From Cryptomeria japonica (Eukaryota > Streptophyta > Pinopsida > Cupressales > Cupressaceae): a stretch of DNA of 64,000 nucleotides. The translations under genes were made by a program, and so were the position numbers. The stretch covers positions 41,281,140 to 41,345,139 of the forward strand of contig NC_081411.1 in the NCBI RefSeq assembly GCF_030272615.1, read 5' to 3'. Position 1 is the stretch's first letter; each line of letters starts with the position of its first letter. Below are positions 21,990-33,784 of the stretch, piece after piece. Under the pieces are notes generated by a model. The model searched no databases, had not been told where the DNA came from, and saw only the letters and a program-made list of their open reading frames with translations.

Positions 21990-23929
21990 TAGGAGGTTAA
22001 TTCAAGAGTGTCCACCGTGTCTTTAAACCCCTCAAAGTATTTAGGCCATTCCTCAAGCTTAGAGAGGTGGCTAGCATCAAACGCCACTGTTGAAAGTGGT
22101 ATGCCTCTTTTCTTCCTAAGTTCAGAGAGCTTCTCAGGTCTCAATGATTCCTTCCTAGCTGATAGCTCTTTGGAGGCCTTAGGAGATCTTTTCCTCCTTT
22201 TTTTCTTAGATTTATTGTCATCCCCCCCATTATTAGACCCAAATTCAAAAGCTCTAAGATCTGGAGAAAAAGAATTATCCCCATCATTGTTGATAATATC
22301 AACTTCATCAGACTTCAAACCCGGTCCCGTACCATGATCATTCCCTAAGGCTTGATCGAAAGGGGGAATGGTGAGCCCCATTTCCCCATCAATGTCACCA
22401 TGTGTCAGCTCAAGGGGTTTGGTGGGGAGTGGTGGTTCCTCACCCTCAACCTTGGTCTCCAATGGAGTATTTGATATTGGAGGGATGTTCATCTCCCTAG
22501 GACTAACATAATTCCTCCTACTTTCCAATCTCTGAGGGGATTGACTTACAAAACAGGTAGCATTGGTGGTATCATGAGGACCATCATCCTCCCCTTCGAT
22601 CAAGTCTTGGAGGAAAGGCATGGTATAGGACTCAATCTCCCTTTTCTAGTTACTTATTGATAATTCAAGTTGTTTTCTATGTTCTGCAGCCATTTTCAAC
22701 TTTTCAAAGATAATTTGTTGTGCATTTTGAGTTATGGGTCCACCTTTATTGGTGGAGACTCCAACTACTTCAGATTCTAGTGGGATAGAGACACTGGCAA
22801 CCAAATTGGCCTCTTTCAGGGCCTTCTGGTACTTAAGTAGATACTCGGCAATCGAGGGAGGAGCACTGGAAGGATTAGGGAAATCTTGTGGGTAATCATT
22901 AGAGGGTGGGGGAACAGGGTCGTGTGGAGGTGGCAGGTCAGATGAGTTAGGCTGTGAATGGGTGGAAGGGTCAAGAGATGAAGATTTAGTGTGCAATGGG
23001 AGGGGAGTAGGGCCAATTTGCTTCGGGTTCGAGGGGTCTTCCGAGGTTGAATGTACAGGGTGTCTAACAAAGGTCTTTTTGGAAGGGGCAACATTTTCCT
23101 TACCTAACAGAGGGCAATTTTTTAGGAAATGTCCACTTCTTTTGCATTTATGACATGTATTAATTCCCCCCAAATATTCTAAGGGACATGAAAAAGGATG
23201 GTTTTCAATACATATATCTATTCCAGAGGGGAAAATCGAGTCAGGATTGAAAGCAATGAGTACCCTCGCATCCATATGGGGTAATAAGGCGGTAGAAGAG
23301 TCAATTTTAATTACTTTGCCTAGAGGTTCGGTGATTTTTGAGATACAGTTCCATAAGAATGGCAGAACATTTTTAATAAATACCCATTTAGGGGTAGATA
23401 GTGCCATTATTTCCTCATTACATGCAACAGGGCTCCAAGGAACAACCCTAAAACAAGCATTTCCTACATTCCAAAACTGCTTATCGAGCACTTTCTTCTG
23501 TGTTTCTTTATCTTTGAAAAAAATAAGGAATAAACCTTTTTGTAACATTCTATAGAAGGACAAATGAATGCCAAATTTTGTACACCAAACATTTTGAAAC
23601 CATCTATTTAAACATTGCCTAGACGACAACCTATGTACATCAAGGGCTGCTAAAAAAATCGCAGAATCCCTAAGCCTAGAAAGTTCCTTAGAAATGCAAT
23701 CAGTCATGGAAGAATTAGGTTTAATGATAACTCTTGGCGTTGAGGCAACCTCACCTTCTTCGCGGGCTTGGCTTGGTGCTGCATTCTGAGATACCTCTGG
23801 CTCGAACTTTGCTTCTTCTGGGAAAGATGTATAGAGCCCTTGAATTGCTTGGTGGAATGTCTTTTTTCCACCATTATGGTTGGTATTAATCCCAACCCCA
23901 TCGCTTTTCTTCTCCATTAATGGAGGCAT
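21989..23929 (-). pseudogene. LINE-1 ORF1: DUF4283 / CCHC zinc-knuckle protein with one in-frame stop
   Basis: A single frame from ATG 23,929 to TAA 21,989 (646 codons) is interrupted only by TAG at 22,648-22,646. Residues ~95-230 match the DUF4283 region typical of plant LINE ORF1 (SRQCLNRWFQ, LFLIFFKDKETQKKVL, NVGNACFRVVPWSP). A CCHC knuckle CHKCKRSGHFLKNCP follows near residue 265, then a Pro/Ser-rich linker; beyond the TAG lies a basic KKKRRKRSPK segment. ORF1 proteins bind element RNA. The TAG is one transition from CAG. The terminal TAA shares its last A with the ORF2 ATG (TAATG, 21,991-21,987). Confidence 0.85.
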
Positions 23930-23943
23930 GAGCAGGAGTAAAT

Positions 23944-23976
23944 GCGGGGGCTTCCCAGTAGGCTTGGGAGCCCCCG
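23944..23976 (-). promoter_or_regulatory. GC-rich hairpin in the LINE-1 5' leader
   Basis: Reverse strand GGGGGCTCCCA pairs with TGGGAAGCCCCC (one bulge) around a short loop. It lies ~15 nt upstream of the ORF1 ATG (23,929). It is the strongest GC stem in this AT-rich region and could affect ribosome loading. Confidence 0.65.
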
Positions 23977-24097
23977 GGTAGAGAGCTGACCTACCGCCAA
24001 GGACTATTCGTATTCATCCTTGGTTGCAGAGCTCAACCCACCGAGTTTTTTTTTTTTTCCGTTTCTTTCTTAAATTAAATCTACCAAAATAGATTTT

Positions 24098-24606
24098 CCC
24101 AAATAGTAAGTGTTTTAAAATGTTAGGGTTTGGACAAAACAGGTTAGGAAAGCACTTACTAAAAATAGAAACTTACTAAAAATAGAAATTACTAAAACTA
24201 GTAAGTTTGATTTTCGGCAAAATTAGACCAATTCGTGAGGCAATTAAACTTACTAAAAATAGTAAGTCCTGAGAATTCGCTCAAATTTTACTATAAGGTT
24301 CCTTGAAGGATCTCAACTCTAGTTCTACATTCAATTTGTGAAAACACTTAAAGGAAACCCCTAAAACCTAGGACTGAAGGAAAAAACCCTAAACTGTCGA
24401 AATAAGCCCTAGACTTAGCCAAAATTGCTCAAACAAAAAGTAGACTAGATCAAATTCGATCCACTCACTTGTAGATTTGGAACACTGACGAGATTGTTAC
24501 AAAAAGAAACCAAAACCAAAAGACTTAAAGGGCCTTAAAAGTAGGGGGTCCCCATTTGCAATGGGGCGATGTGTGAAAATGTCACAACATCTAGCCCCCA
24601 CCCAAA
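24098..24606 (-). mobile_element. Proximal part of the (-) LTR with polypurine tract
   Basis: On the reverse strand a polypurine tract GGGTGGGGGCTAGA (24,603-24,590) precedes TGTTGTGACATTTTC at 24,589, the LTR start. The first ~60 bases match the + copy at 4078. The stretch 24,110-24,260 repeats ACTTACTAAAAATAGAAA-type words. Confidence 0.55.
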
Positions 24607-25764
24607 TAAATGTTCCGAACATTTCAAAGATAAAAAACCAATCCATGGGGTAAGTGTTGAAATACACTTCAGGGCAAGAAACTAGATTAAAGCACATTCA
24701 TCTGAGATTGTTTAACTGTGTGCATTTGCATTCAGACTCCTAGAATTAGTCATGGCAAGCTAAAGGTATGTATACTTCAATAGCATCCTGGACATTGCCT
24801 TGCTACCAATCATCCTGGACATTTTATACACACACACACACACACACACACAAAATTGTTAATAGTATTGTAAGAATTGTTGGTATACATGTCCTCACCA
24901 CAACATTACCACTATGTACACTCTTCGTCTAATGCAGTCTTATTTCTTTCTAAACAACTTGAGTTAGATACTTTATAGCTCAAGCCTAAGATTCTTTATA
25001 GAGTAATTATCGAGAAGAATAATATCAAATTGATTGATACAAATCAGTTGTTTAAGCATTTATAAATATTTAATGGTAACAGTCCTAGGTGTTGATGAAT
25101 CTCATTAGTGAAATAATGGAAGATTTTTTAAATTCATATCCACTGTAACTTAAGTAATAGGAAACCTTGTTTTGATCCACTTCAATTTCTCTTTGTCAGG
25201 TTTGAAAGTTAGACAATTTGTCCAAATGCTAAAAAATATCATCACTATTGCGTTTGTTGTGAAATCCTATATGGATATTGCTATATGACATTTGACAAAT
25301 AGACATATTCACACATTTTACTCAAAAAATATTTTTATATAAATTGAATGATGTTCTATAAACCCTCAATACACAAACATGAATCATATAAAGATCAATC
25401 ATATTTTAGAGTTGAAGTCTTCATTTTTCTTGCAAAATGGAAATGGATGCTTGTAACTAAATTAGTTTATGAAACAAAGGTTATGAATACTATCTAAAAT
25501 ATCTTTGGTGATTTAAATCCATCTCCTTTGTGTATAGAAGATTACAACTTTAAATCACAAACTTTCTAGTGGTCTTAGGTTTGTCATTGAAAACAACAAA
25601 TTATGAGTTAGTATCAGTAAATTTGGCATTAAATATTTGTTTAAATAGAATGATATATGTGAAATAAATTTAAATGAATTATTTATATAGCGATTATTAA
25701 TACAAAAATAAATATTTATTGATATATTATATTCAATAATAAAAATATGTTGTATTAATGGATC
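24607..25764. other. No gene recognised; includes a (CA)12 microsatellite
   Basis: AT-rich DNA, presumably the 3' internal part of the (-) LTR element. A (AC)n run occupies 24,828-24,852. No sustained frame. Confidence 0.4.
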
Positions 25765-25781
25765 AAGTTATATCAATTATT

Positions 25782-26331
25782 GAACTTCGATGGGATAGAC
25801 TGGATTTTGAGCATTTGATCTGGTCGTAAGGAAAAGTACGCGATAGTATGCAAAGAAAACTATTGTGACAGATGTTTGCTTAGCCCTCGCCTTCTCAGCT
25901 CGCTTATTTTCGAATCCCTTATGTTTCCTTCCTGCAACAACTTCTAACAAATATTTAGGGTTTCAAATTTTAGTAAATAAAAACAGGGGCAATCATTAGG
26001 GTTTGAAAGAAATATTGCTTGAGTTTGGCGGGAGGTGAATCTTTCGAGGTACGATGTGCTCAGAACTTGTTCAAAGTTTTACGTATCAAATGGCTTCAAG
26101 AAGCACAAATGTTGTGTCCATCTGCAATTAAAGAAAAAAATATAGAAGAAAACTATCAAATTTTGAGAGATATCAGCTGTAAAAGCTGTGAAGATATCTT
26201 AGAATAAAATTGACGAGGCTACACAACTTTTTAAAAAGAAAAACAGTGTTCAAATTCATGGCTGAATAAAGGAATTTGGGTTCATGGGCGGATGTGGGCT
26301 GGGAAGACCCGCCTCATGTTCTGCAGTGGGT
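25782..26331 (+). other. 5' segment of LINE-2
   Basis: Assigned to LINE-2 because it lies between the left target duplication and the CACTA insertion. It contains a 62-codon frame (26,019-26,207) of no recognised family. The end of the segment, across the CACTA, would continue directly into 44,920. Confidence 0.6.
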
Positions 26332-26370
26332 CACTAATATATTTGGCCTAAAATTCCGATGGAGGTTTTC

Positions 26371-26550
26371 GATGGAGAAGGTATATTGTGATCAAATTTG
26401 ATTTTTTTTTAAAAAAATACCCAATTTCGTCGGAATTCCAACGATAATGCAACATTTGTTTTTGATGGAGAAGGAATTGGCAATGACATTTGGGTTTTTT
26501 TAGAAAAAGTGCCTGCGTTCGTCGAAATTCCGACCATTTCATAAATCTCG
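26371..26550. repeat. Subterminal ~93-bp tandem repeat of the CACTA left end
   Basis: GATGGAGAAGG recurs at 26,371 and 26,464; each unit ends in a TTCGTCGRAATTCCRACSA-type word. Similar words are scattered at 44,605-44,890. Subterminal repeats are transposase-binding sites in known CACTA elements; binding here is inference. Confidence 0.65.
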
Positions 26551-26559
26551 CGTCTTCAT

Positions 26560-29500
26560 CCCGTCGACCTCTACCATTACTTCGTCCCGCCTCTTTGTCC
26601 CGCCTCTGCAGGGAGCCAGCCGTGGAATGAAATGGTGCTCCAGGAGAAGCTATACCAGGATACTAGGCGACAAGAAACTTTCCAGCTTCATGGTAGGAAT
26701 TTTGTTATGTTTTTGTGTTTGCCGTATGTTTAGGGAATTTTCAAGTCTGGGCATTATTTAATGTAATAAGGGCATGTTTTGGGCCCATTTGTAAGCCATT
26801 TGGCATTTTGTTAGGGGTGTATGGGTTTAAGATTTAAACCGATAACGAGGGAGAACAATCCAATGACAATGAAGGCCTATCCGCACCCCCTAGTAATATT
26901 GTTGTACAGTAAAGCTGTTTCTCATTTGTTTAGCTTCCTTCCAAGCACCAGTTGAACTACCCAACTTCTCTGATTAGTTGAACAAGCAAATATATCGAAT
27001 GAATTAAGAAATTTTGGTAGTAGATGCGATTACAAGTTGGACATTTATAAGCGTATCCCAATCGAAGGATCATTGGCATATCATTCAAACAAACGCCAAA
27101 ACAAGAGTTAGGAAGAACGATTAGAAGGGAGTGAAGGTATTCTAGGGAACAATCCTGGAAGCTTAGCATTTTAACCAGGTTCCTTTGAAACCCTCCGTTG
27201 ATGCTGTTATTTTATCTCTGTATGTTGAGGCTAGGGTTGTCACATCATGGATTGCATTTAAATTGTTATAGTCCAGTAGTCCTGTAGTTGTTTGATGAGG
27301 AACTAGAAATATGTATGACCTCTTTATATCATTGTGATGAGCTTAATGCTTTCACAGGAAACTTGGCTAAAACAAATTATGATTCATTTGAGCTGGGACT
27401 GGGGTCAATACTTCATGAATTCGATAGGGGTTTAAATTTGTTGCATAGAGTTTACATAGTTGCCATGTTTTTGAAAATTCGTATGGTATGCAGGGAAACA
27501 AATTTATAATTTAGTTTTATTGTTTTAAAACCATGATCTAGGAATGGAAGCTAGCTGTATTTCATTGAATTTGTAGTCCAATTATCATTGTTAGGATATA
27601 GGGTTTTATGAGTTCGACCGTTTTATTACAACTCTCTCCCTGTTTTGGGGAACGTTTGATATGATTTTATATTATTTATACTGTGATTGGCATTTGACAT
27701 AAGGGATTACTATTGCTTAGATACAAATTAAATTTTACAATCAAACAAATTCTTCTTTTTTCAAACAAATCAATCTACTTGCCATTGAAGCAGTAATTTT
27801 TTACAATAGCGGAAGCTATAATTCTTGTACATTTGATTCATTATAGTTAAATATAGAGTTGTTTGCAAGAAGAAAAGGAACTACTGAAAATAGCCACTTT
27901 TAATAGAAACGATATTTCTCGTTTGCATAGGCAGTGTTAATCATTTTAGTGGTGTAGGATTCTATCAAAATATGCTTAACAAGTGAGTATCATATTTTAT
28001 CTCTGTGCAATCAAATGACGACTGGGAATATGGATTCTATTGGTGGACTTGTGTTATCAAGGTTATATGTGTGCTTCCTTGTAACATATAAATCCAATAT
28101 AATTGTCAGACATCTGGCCAGAAGACAACAACATGCGCATTGAACGTAGTCTAGGCACCCAACTAACAAAACAATATGTCCTTGTGAGTCCAAACTCTTA
28201 AAGCTGGATAACTGATTTTCTTTACTTGAAACACAGTAGCACACAACATGAGTTGCTCTAATGGTGAACGGTGATGCACTCTAAAATGGAGGTTATATGT
28301 TCCAATGCAGAGGGGGATAGGATTGGACACCTCATTTGATAAATATCCAAGGTAATTGGAAAACCAATTCCCTTGCAAGTTGCTTACTAAAAGGGGATCT
28401 TATACGGTAAAATTGTTAGTTTTCTTGGTGGTGACTTAAAAATCGTTATTACCTTTACCTCTTATTCTTTTTTTTTTTCTTTGAATATGATTTAAAATTT
28501 AAATGAATCATAGTTGTTGAATCCAGTGGGATCTAAATTTTTTAGATTGACTAGAATTTGTTCAATTCAATACAGATTTCTCAATTCCTCTAAAAAATTT
28601 ACTTTGTTTTTGAAGATTCTGTATTCCCCATTTTTTAAAATCTTCTTGACAAATTGAATTATTCAAACCTGGTAACTATGAAATGAAGTAAAGATTGTTG
28701 TTTTATAGGATGGTCATTCACATTTGTTCATATGGTACCCACCTTCACGACCATGAGAGTCCATTGCTCATCAATCCATGCCCCATGTTTCATATTAGAA
28801 TAATAGGGATACTTAACTCATTCAACATGGTTATAACCATAGAAGCAAATAACTTCCTTGGTAATTTTGTGGCTTACCAAAACATAAAGATACTTTCAAT
28901 TTCTTTGGATAGTCGAAAATAACTGGTAACATATGGTGAACCCCCCAAAATGAAGAAAAATTCAAATGAAAAGGAGAATTAACTGATGTTCTTTTACATT
29001 TAAAAATTTAAATCAATCCTAATTGTGCAGAGAGTGAGAAAGTGAAAGTGAATGAGAGGATACACCATTAATTTTGAAATATGGATTTTTCTCATTAATT
29101 TTGAGATCACTGATTACAAATAATTATAATACAAATTTCCTTAAGAATTTCAATAAATGCCTCTGCCAAACTGATAATGATTGCTTCATATGATAAACAC
29201 AACTAAGGTAAATAAGACATGTTAACCCTACCAACGTCCTTAACCAAGAGACTAATTTGTACACAAAATAGTTACTGCTGTGCTCAAATTGACAACAACA
29301 GTCTGCCTAACCTCTTCAAATACTTCTTAAGTTAACAACAATGATAAAAATCATGCCTGACATTTCAGGACATCAATGTCTTGTGTTAACAACAATGTTT
29401 TATACTAATTATTATGATCAACAATATTTCCTATAATGTTATGGCAGCAGTAATGATGAACATATTAATTAATCACAGTGCCAATAATGATGCTACTGAA

Positions 29501-29924
29501 TTCTTTATTGGTTAAGAATGATACAAATCACAATAATGACAGAATGCTATAGACCAGTGATCAAAAGAAGATTGCTAATCACAAAATGATAGTTATGTAC
29601 CTATACATTAATGATGTTAACAATCTCAACTGATACAACATTATTAACAGCTGATATGCAACAATGAAGTTTCCCAAACAATGACCTCAATTCTAAAACT
29701 TTGTTTACAAATGAAGTAATGACAAGATGATCTTAAACTACATGTTTTTAAAGATGAAGGTGCATTCGGGGTTAAGATGATCTTCCATGACCAAGTCAAA
29801 GGAAAGTGATATAAACCTATTTTAAAAATTATATTATCATTATACTCAAGCCATTTGGAAAATATAAAAAAATATATCCAATCTCTTAACTATTTTTCTA
29901 AAACCTAGCATTTTGTTTGCCCAT
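26560..29924. other. CACTA interior with no recognised gene
   Basis: Frames are short (27,288-27,509; 28,695-28,922; minus 26,957-27,169) and show no domain. A possible exon-like stretch with a GTAGG boundary lies at ~26,630-26,694. It may be captured host sequence, but I cannot name a source. Confidence 0.35.
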
Positions 29925-30079
29925 GTGAGTGCTCCATTCCTAGAACTAATAAATAAAGAGTGTATTCATGTAGATAAATGAATTAAAATAAATTTGTGAT
30001 AGTAAACATTCACATAGCATGTATAATTAATTTATTTATGATGGACTTTTAAATGTAATAAATTATCTCCTATAGTTAT
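29925..30079. repeat. 155-bp direct repeat, left copy
   Basis: Starts GTGAGTGCTCCATTCC and ends CTCCTATAGTTAT. Its partner at 32,655-32,809 differs at about three bases. No TG...CA ends or matching flanking duplications, so it does not look like an LTR pair. Confidence 0.9.
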
Positions 30080-30084
30080 AAAAT

Positions 30085-30420
30085 GGTGAAAGATGATAAG
30101 ATAGGGAGGTAAGATAGGGAGGTAAGTGATGAAGGATGTAATGGTGAAAGAGTAAGTTAGGATATGTTAGGGGTTTGGAAGGTAGGAAAGTGAATGGGGG
30201 GAGATAAATTAAGGATGTGAAGGATGGAATGGGGTTAGGTAGGTGAAGTAAAAGTAAGTGTGTATGAGGTTAAGGTTTAGGATAGGATGTAGGAAAGTGG
30301 AGGAGGTTAAGATAGGGGATATGAAAGGTAGATGGAAGGTAATAATGATAGGAAGTGAGGTAAAGGTTATGAGGTGTGGGTTAGAAAATAGGGTGTTGGA
30401 AATGGAAGGAAGGGTCATAT
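30085..30420. repeat. Strand-asymmetric, C-depleted G/A/T tract
   Basis: The + strand has almost no C (GATAGGGAGG, GGTTAGG, GTGAAGG words). The complementary strand resembles the G-depleted tract at 4270-5165. The minus frame 30,209-30,595 is low complexity and not called. Confidence 0.6.
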
Positions 30421-30609
30421 CACTTTGAGATTTTTCACCAAGGTGAGTAGCCCGAGTATGGACCTCAAATCTTACAAGCCATGATGATCCACTTGTAGTA
30501 GAGGAGCATATACTTTCATCTTGGGAGCTTATTAGGAGTTCACCTTGAATTTGGGAAATACACATAGAGGAGATAGAATATTGATCAATACACATTACCT
30601 AGCCTCATC

Positions 30610-31160
30610 ATGCATAAATACACATATCATGAGCCAAAGGATCATATTCGAGAGTTGCTTCATCTCCAATCATCTACATTTTTAAGATACAAAAATGGGG
30701 TTGAGGTTAAGTCTTGGTTACTTAGCTTGGACTTATGCTTTGGGTTGCATCTATATGTGAGAAACTTAAAGGCATCATTTTCAATGCAATTTTTGAGAGG
30801 ACTTGATTCCATCTTGTGGTACTGGGAGGATAAAATGCACCAACTCACATTGGAAACCCTCTCCAGATACCAATATTTCGGAGTGCTTCAAAGTGTGTTC
30901 TATTTCAACACATTTTTGACAGAGATGCATAGATGAGTTTCACAATTTACATAATAAGGTTTCATAGTGGCTCAACATGAGAGTTAGTTTTTGGAGTTCT
31001 TGTAGTTTGCATATTACATTCAAGACAAGTTACTTGTCAATTATTTCATTAGGGGTGGAAAGCCCAAAAATTTTAGTTTTCCTACACATGGACAATCCAA
31101 ATGACTTTAGGGTTGCTATGGAAAAGGAGGTACATGGGAGGAAACAAGAGGCATGAGATA
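30610..31160 (+). pseudogene. Ty3/gypsy gag fragment
   Basis: The frame 30,610-30,936 (108 codons) has the retrotransposon gag pattern: KNGVEVKSWLLSLDLCF, then a FLRGLDSILWYWEDK segment (the A..WW..K part of the domain), then LSRYQYFGVLQSVFYFNTF. After TGA at 30,934-30,936 similarity continues through shifts and stops (YYIQDKLLVNYFIRG-like region near 31,010-31,060). The usual domain is ~100 residues; flanking pol is absent. It is a decayed fragment inside the CACTA element. Confidence 0.6.
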
Positions 31161-32654
31161 AGTTTGTAACCAGCTATGGAAAAGTCTCTCATTTTAGGTA
31201 TGAGAGACTATAGGGCTATCAAGCTAGGCCTTCTATGAATCAACAACCTTTTAGGGGAGAATCTAGTGTTTTTAGTAATTAGGATCTTCTAATTATGGTG
31301 GGGCCTAGCCAACATAGGGTTATATGAGAGGCACATGTTATGTATATGTTAGTATCAGACAGAGAGTGCCCACAAGGTTTTACAATAGGTGGACACCATC
31401 CTATGATGTCAAAGTAGATAGTTGATATGTGGGTCTTTACCCTCCCAACCACTCAACATATACCACCATGGGTCTTTACCCTCCCAAACACACAAAGGTC
31501 AAAGGAAGATTCACTGCTGCAACACTCACTTTTTGTGACAATCTCAAGCAGTTAGGATAGTCACTCCTTTCATGGCCATTCTTCTTCACACAAAACTCTC
31601 TAACATTAATTATGATGATAGTGTACCTCCTTAAACCTTCCACCAACACCTAACTCAATACCAAACTCTTTCCCAATCTCACTAATGGACTAATTAACTC
31701 AACTCACTGTGAAATTGTGACGGTCAATGCAAGGTTTAGGATAGCAGTAATTAGGATCTTCTAATTATTGTGGGGCCTAGACAACATTGGGTTATATGAG
31801 ACAGGGGTGTGTTCAATAGTGATTTCTCCTTCAATTCTTTTACAATTAATTTATTTAGAGTGTTTAGTTCCATTTTAATCTTTCTTTTACAATTAAATAT
31901 TATTAAAAAATTGTATTATTGTTCCAAATTTTGTGGATATTTAGGAGACACAAATAAAATATAAATGTAATCATTCCATATTTTTGTAGGAGATATTGGA
32001 ATGAGACTAATAGGAAGAGTAGTAAACATGAGTCACAATGAGCACTTTAGAGTAAATCTAAACATTATAAGGAAGAGTAGCTTGGAAAAATAGAAGCATA
32101 ACTTATTTTCCACTATGCAAGATTATTACTTGGGAAATAATCTTGAAAGAGGATTGAAAATATTCCTTGAGCTAACATTGTCTCACTTGTCCAAAATTAT
32201 GAGGAAGGATTCATTAATGAAATGGTCATTAACAAGATGGAGAGAATAATAATTAGGAAGAGATAGATTTCACATGCTACTAGGTGACTAGATTGGAGAG
32301 AAACTAGAGTCAAATCATTTAGCTTGGCCATGACACAGAGTCTTAGAATAGATGCCAACTTTGGTGAATGGAATGAAAATCCCAAACAATTAATGAATGG
32401 TGAGACAAGTAGAGGCATCTATAAATTTTGTTTTGAATAAAATAAAGAAAAAATGGGACTAAAACCAAGGGAAATGCACATGGAAAGGATAAAGGGTTAT
32501 TTATATGAATATTCATCCCACTCCATGCCTTCTTAGATATGAATAATATTTTAAATGGAATTATGGATTTTAATGAATCCTATTTTCTTTGGTTTAATAA
32601 TAAATTGAAATAAATGATAGATATGCAATGCAAAAACCTTGGTTATGATTTTGA
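31161..32654. other. No gene recognised; includes a 56-bp dispersed duplication
   Basis: GTAATTAGGATCTTCTAATTAT with the following ~35 bp occurs at 31,273-31,328 and 31,746-31,800. GTCTTTACCCTCCCAA occurs twice near 31,430-31,490. Otherwise AT-rich. Confidence 0.5.
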
Positions 32655-32809
32655 GTGAGTGCCCCATTCCTAGAACTAATAAATAAAGAGTGTATTCATG
32701 TAGATAAATGAATTAAAATCAATTTGTGATAGTAAACATTCACATAACATGTATAATTAATTTATTTATGATGGACTTTTAAATGTAATAAATTATCTCC
32801 TATAGTTAT
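32655..32809. repeat. 155-bp direct repeat, right copy
   Basis: Matches 29,925-30,079 with about three substitutions over exactly the same length. Confidence 0.9.
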
Positions 32810-33235
32810 CTCCTAAAGGTGGGGCAATTAGGTCCATATATGATGAAAATCAAAATAAATAGTTTAAAGATAATATTAGTTACCTAAAGGATATTCCACT
32901 TGATTATTTGGTATATCATAACTACAAATTTTGAAACCATTAGAGGTACTTTTTGCTTCTGTAGATGAGGCATTCATTCATGTCTATACTTCCACATTTT
33001 CCAAACATGTCAAACAAAGCATTTCCAACTGTAAGCATCTGATATTAATTGCCCCTACATTCTGCTTTGATGGAAGCCCATACTCTATTCCAAAGCTCCC
33101 ATTTTGGCACAGGTAGAGAGTACGTTGGCAAATAAAACTGATCGAAATGGAAATCTATTTGTTCCTTACCTTCAAAAGTCTTTAATGACTTCATTGAGTC
33201 CTTTGGTCTTCCAAATACACCTGCACCAACTTGAA
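32810..33235. other. No gene recognised
   Basis: A 61-codon frame (32,931-33,116) shows no domain. It may belong to the captured host DNA that follows. Confidence 0.3.
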
Positions 33236-33660
33236 TTCTCCTTCAATGCTTGATTGCCTGTTCACTTGGAATTGAATTGATTTTATAATTAAGAGGTGAC
33301 TTGAATTGTAGGTAGACCCCTTCAAATGACAGGGTAGGCTTCCTTTTATACCTAATATATGTCTTGAAAGCATTTTATCCTGATGGCTTTAAATTAAAGT
33401 AGTTTCTCTTCTATCTGGTATTGGTGGAGCAGAGGTTGCATTGCATCATCCTAGGATACATATTTCCGCAGATACAACACAAGTTAAATGTATCCCAGGT
33501 CGATGCAAAGCAACCTTTGCTCCAGAGATCACTATAAAATAGAGAAAGAACTTTAATTTAATGCCACCAGGATAAAAGTATTTAACCAAGACAGATAAAT
33601 GGTATGCAACTGGATCTATTTGGAATTCATTACCCAAACACCGCAATCGATCAGTCACCT
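33236..33660 (-). pseudogene. DRM-type methyltransferase fragment, inverted pair (unit 1)
   Basis: The reverse strand (33,658 to 33,446) reads DRLRCLGNEFQIDPVAYHLS, then a FYPGGIKLK segment, then SGAKVALHRPGIHL. The order LGN-FQ motif followed by the SAM-binding (motif I) GxGGxEVALHR region is the permuted order that defines DRM de novo methyltransferases. A second piece faces it on the + strand (33,373-33,460), where SGIGGAEVALHH is legible, so 33,373-33,577 forms a hairpin with ~28 nt at its centre. Stops and substitutions rule out function. The unit is repeated 560 bp downstream. Confidence 0.75.
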
Positions 33661-33784
33661 TTGAAAAGAAAGTGGTATGATGAAAATAAAGTGGTTTGTA
33701 TTCTTAATCTCCTGCCCATTTCTTAATTTAAAGATGACATCTTTTTTAAATATCTCCTCTATTGAATATCTTTATTAACTTGAT

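Larger units (their letters stand above)
17657..24097 (-). mobile_element. LINE-1: near full-length LINE with 17-bp target-site duplication
   Basis: The 17-nt sequence CTACCAAAATAGATTTT flanks the element at 17,657-17,673 and 24,081-24,097. Read on the reverse strand, the insert runs from 24,080 to 17,674 (~6.4 kb) and ends in a short A tail next to the lower-coordinate duplication, as target-primed reverse transcription predicts. It encodes ORF1 (DUF4283 and zinc knuckle) and ORF2 (endonuclease, reverse transcriptase, zf-RVT), both with scattered stops. The insertion lies inside an older LTR. Confidence 0.9.

Noticed and set aside
22008-22337. 109-codon + strand frame
   Set aside because: Shadow of LINE-1 ORF1 on the opposite strand.
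26019-26207. Small host gene
   Set aside because: 62 codons with no domain, lying within the inferred LINE-2 5' segment.
27288-28922. Host exons in the CACTA interior
   Set aside because: Frames are short with no recognisable family; splice-like sites are not enough to call a gene.
29925-32809. LTR pair of a small retrotransposon
   Set aside because: The repeats lack TG...CA ends, primer site, polypurine tract and flanking duplication.
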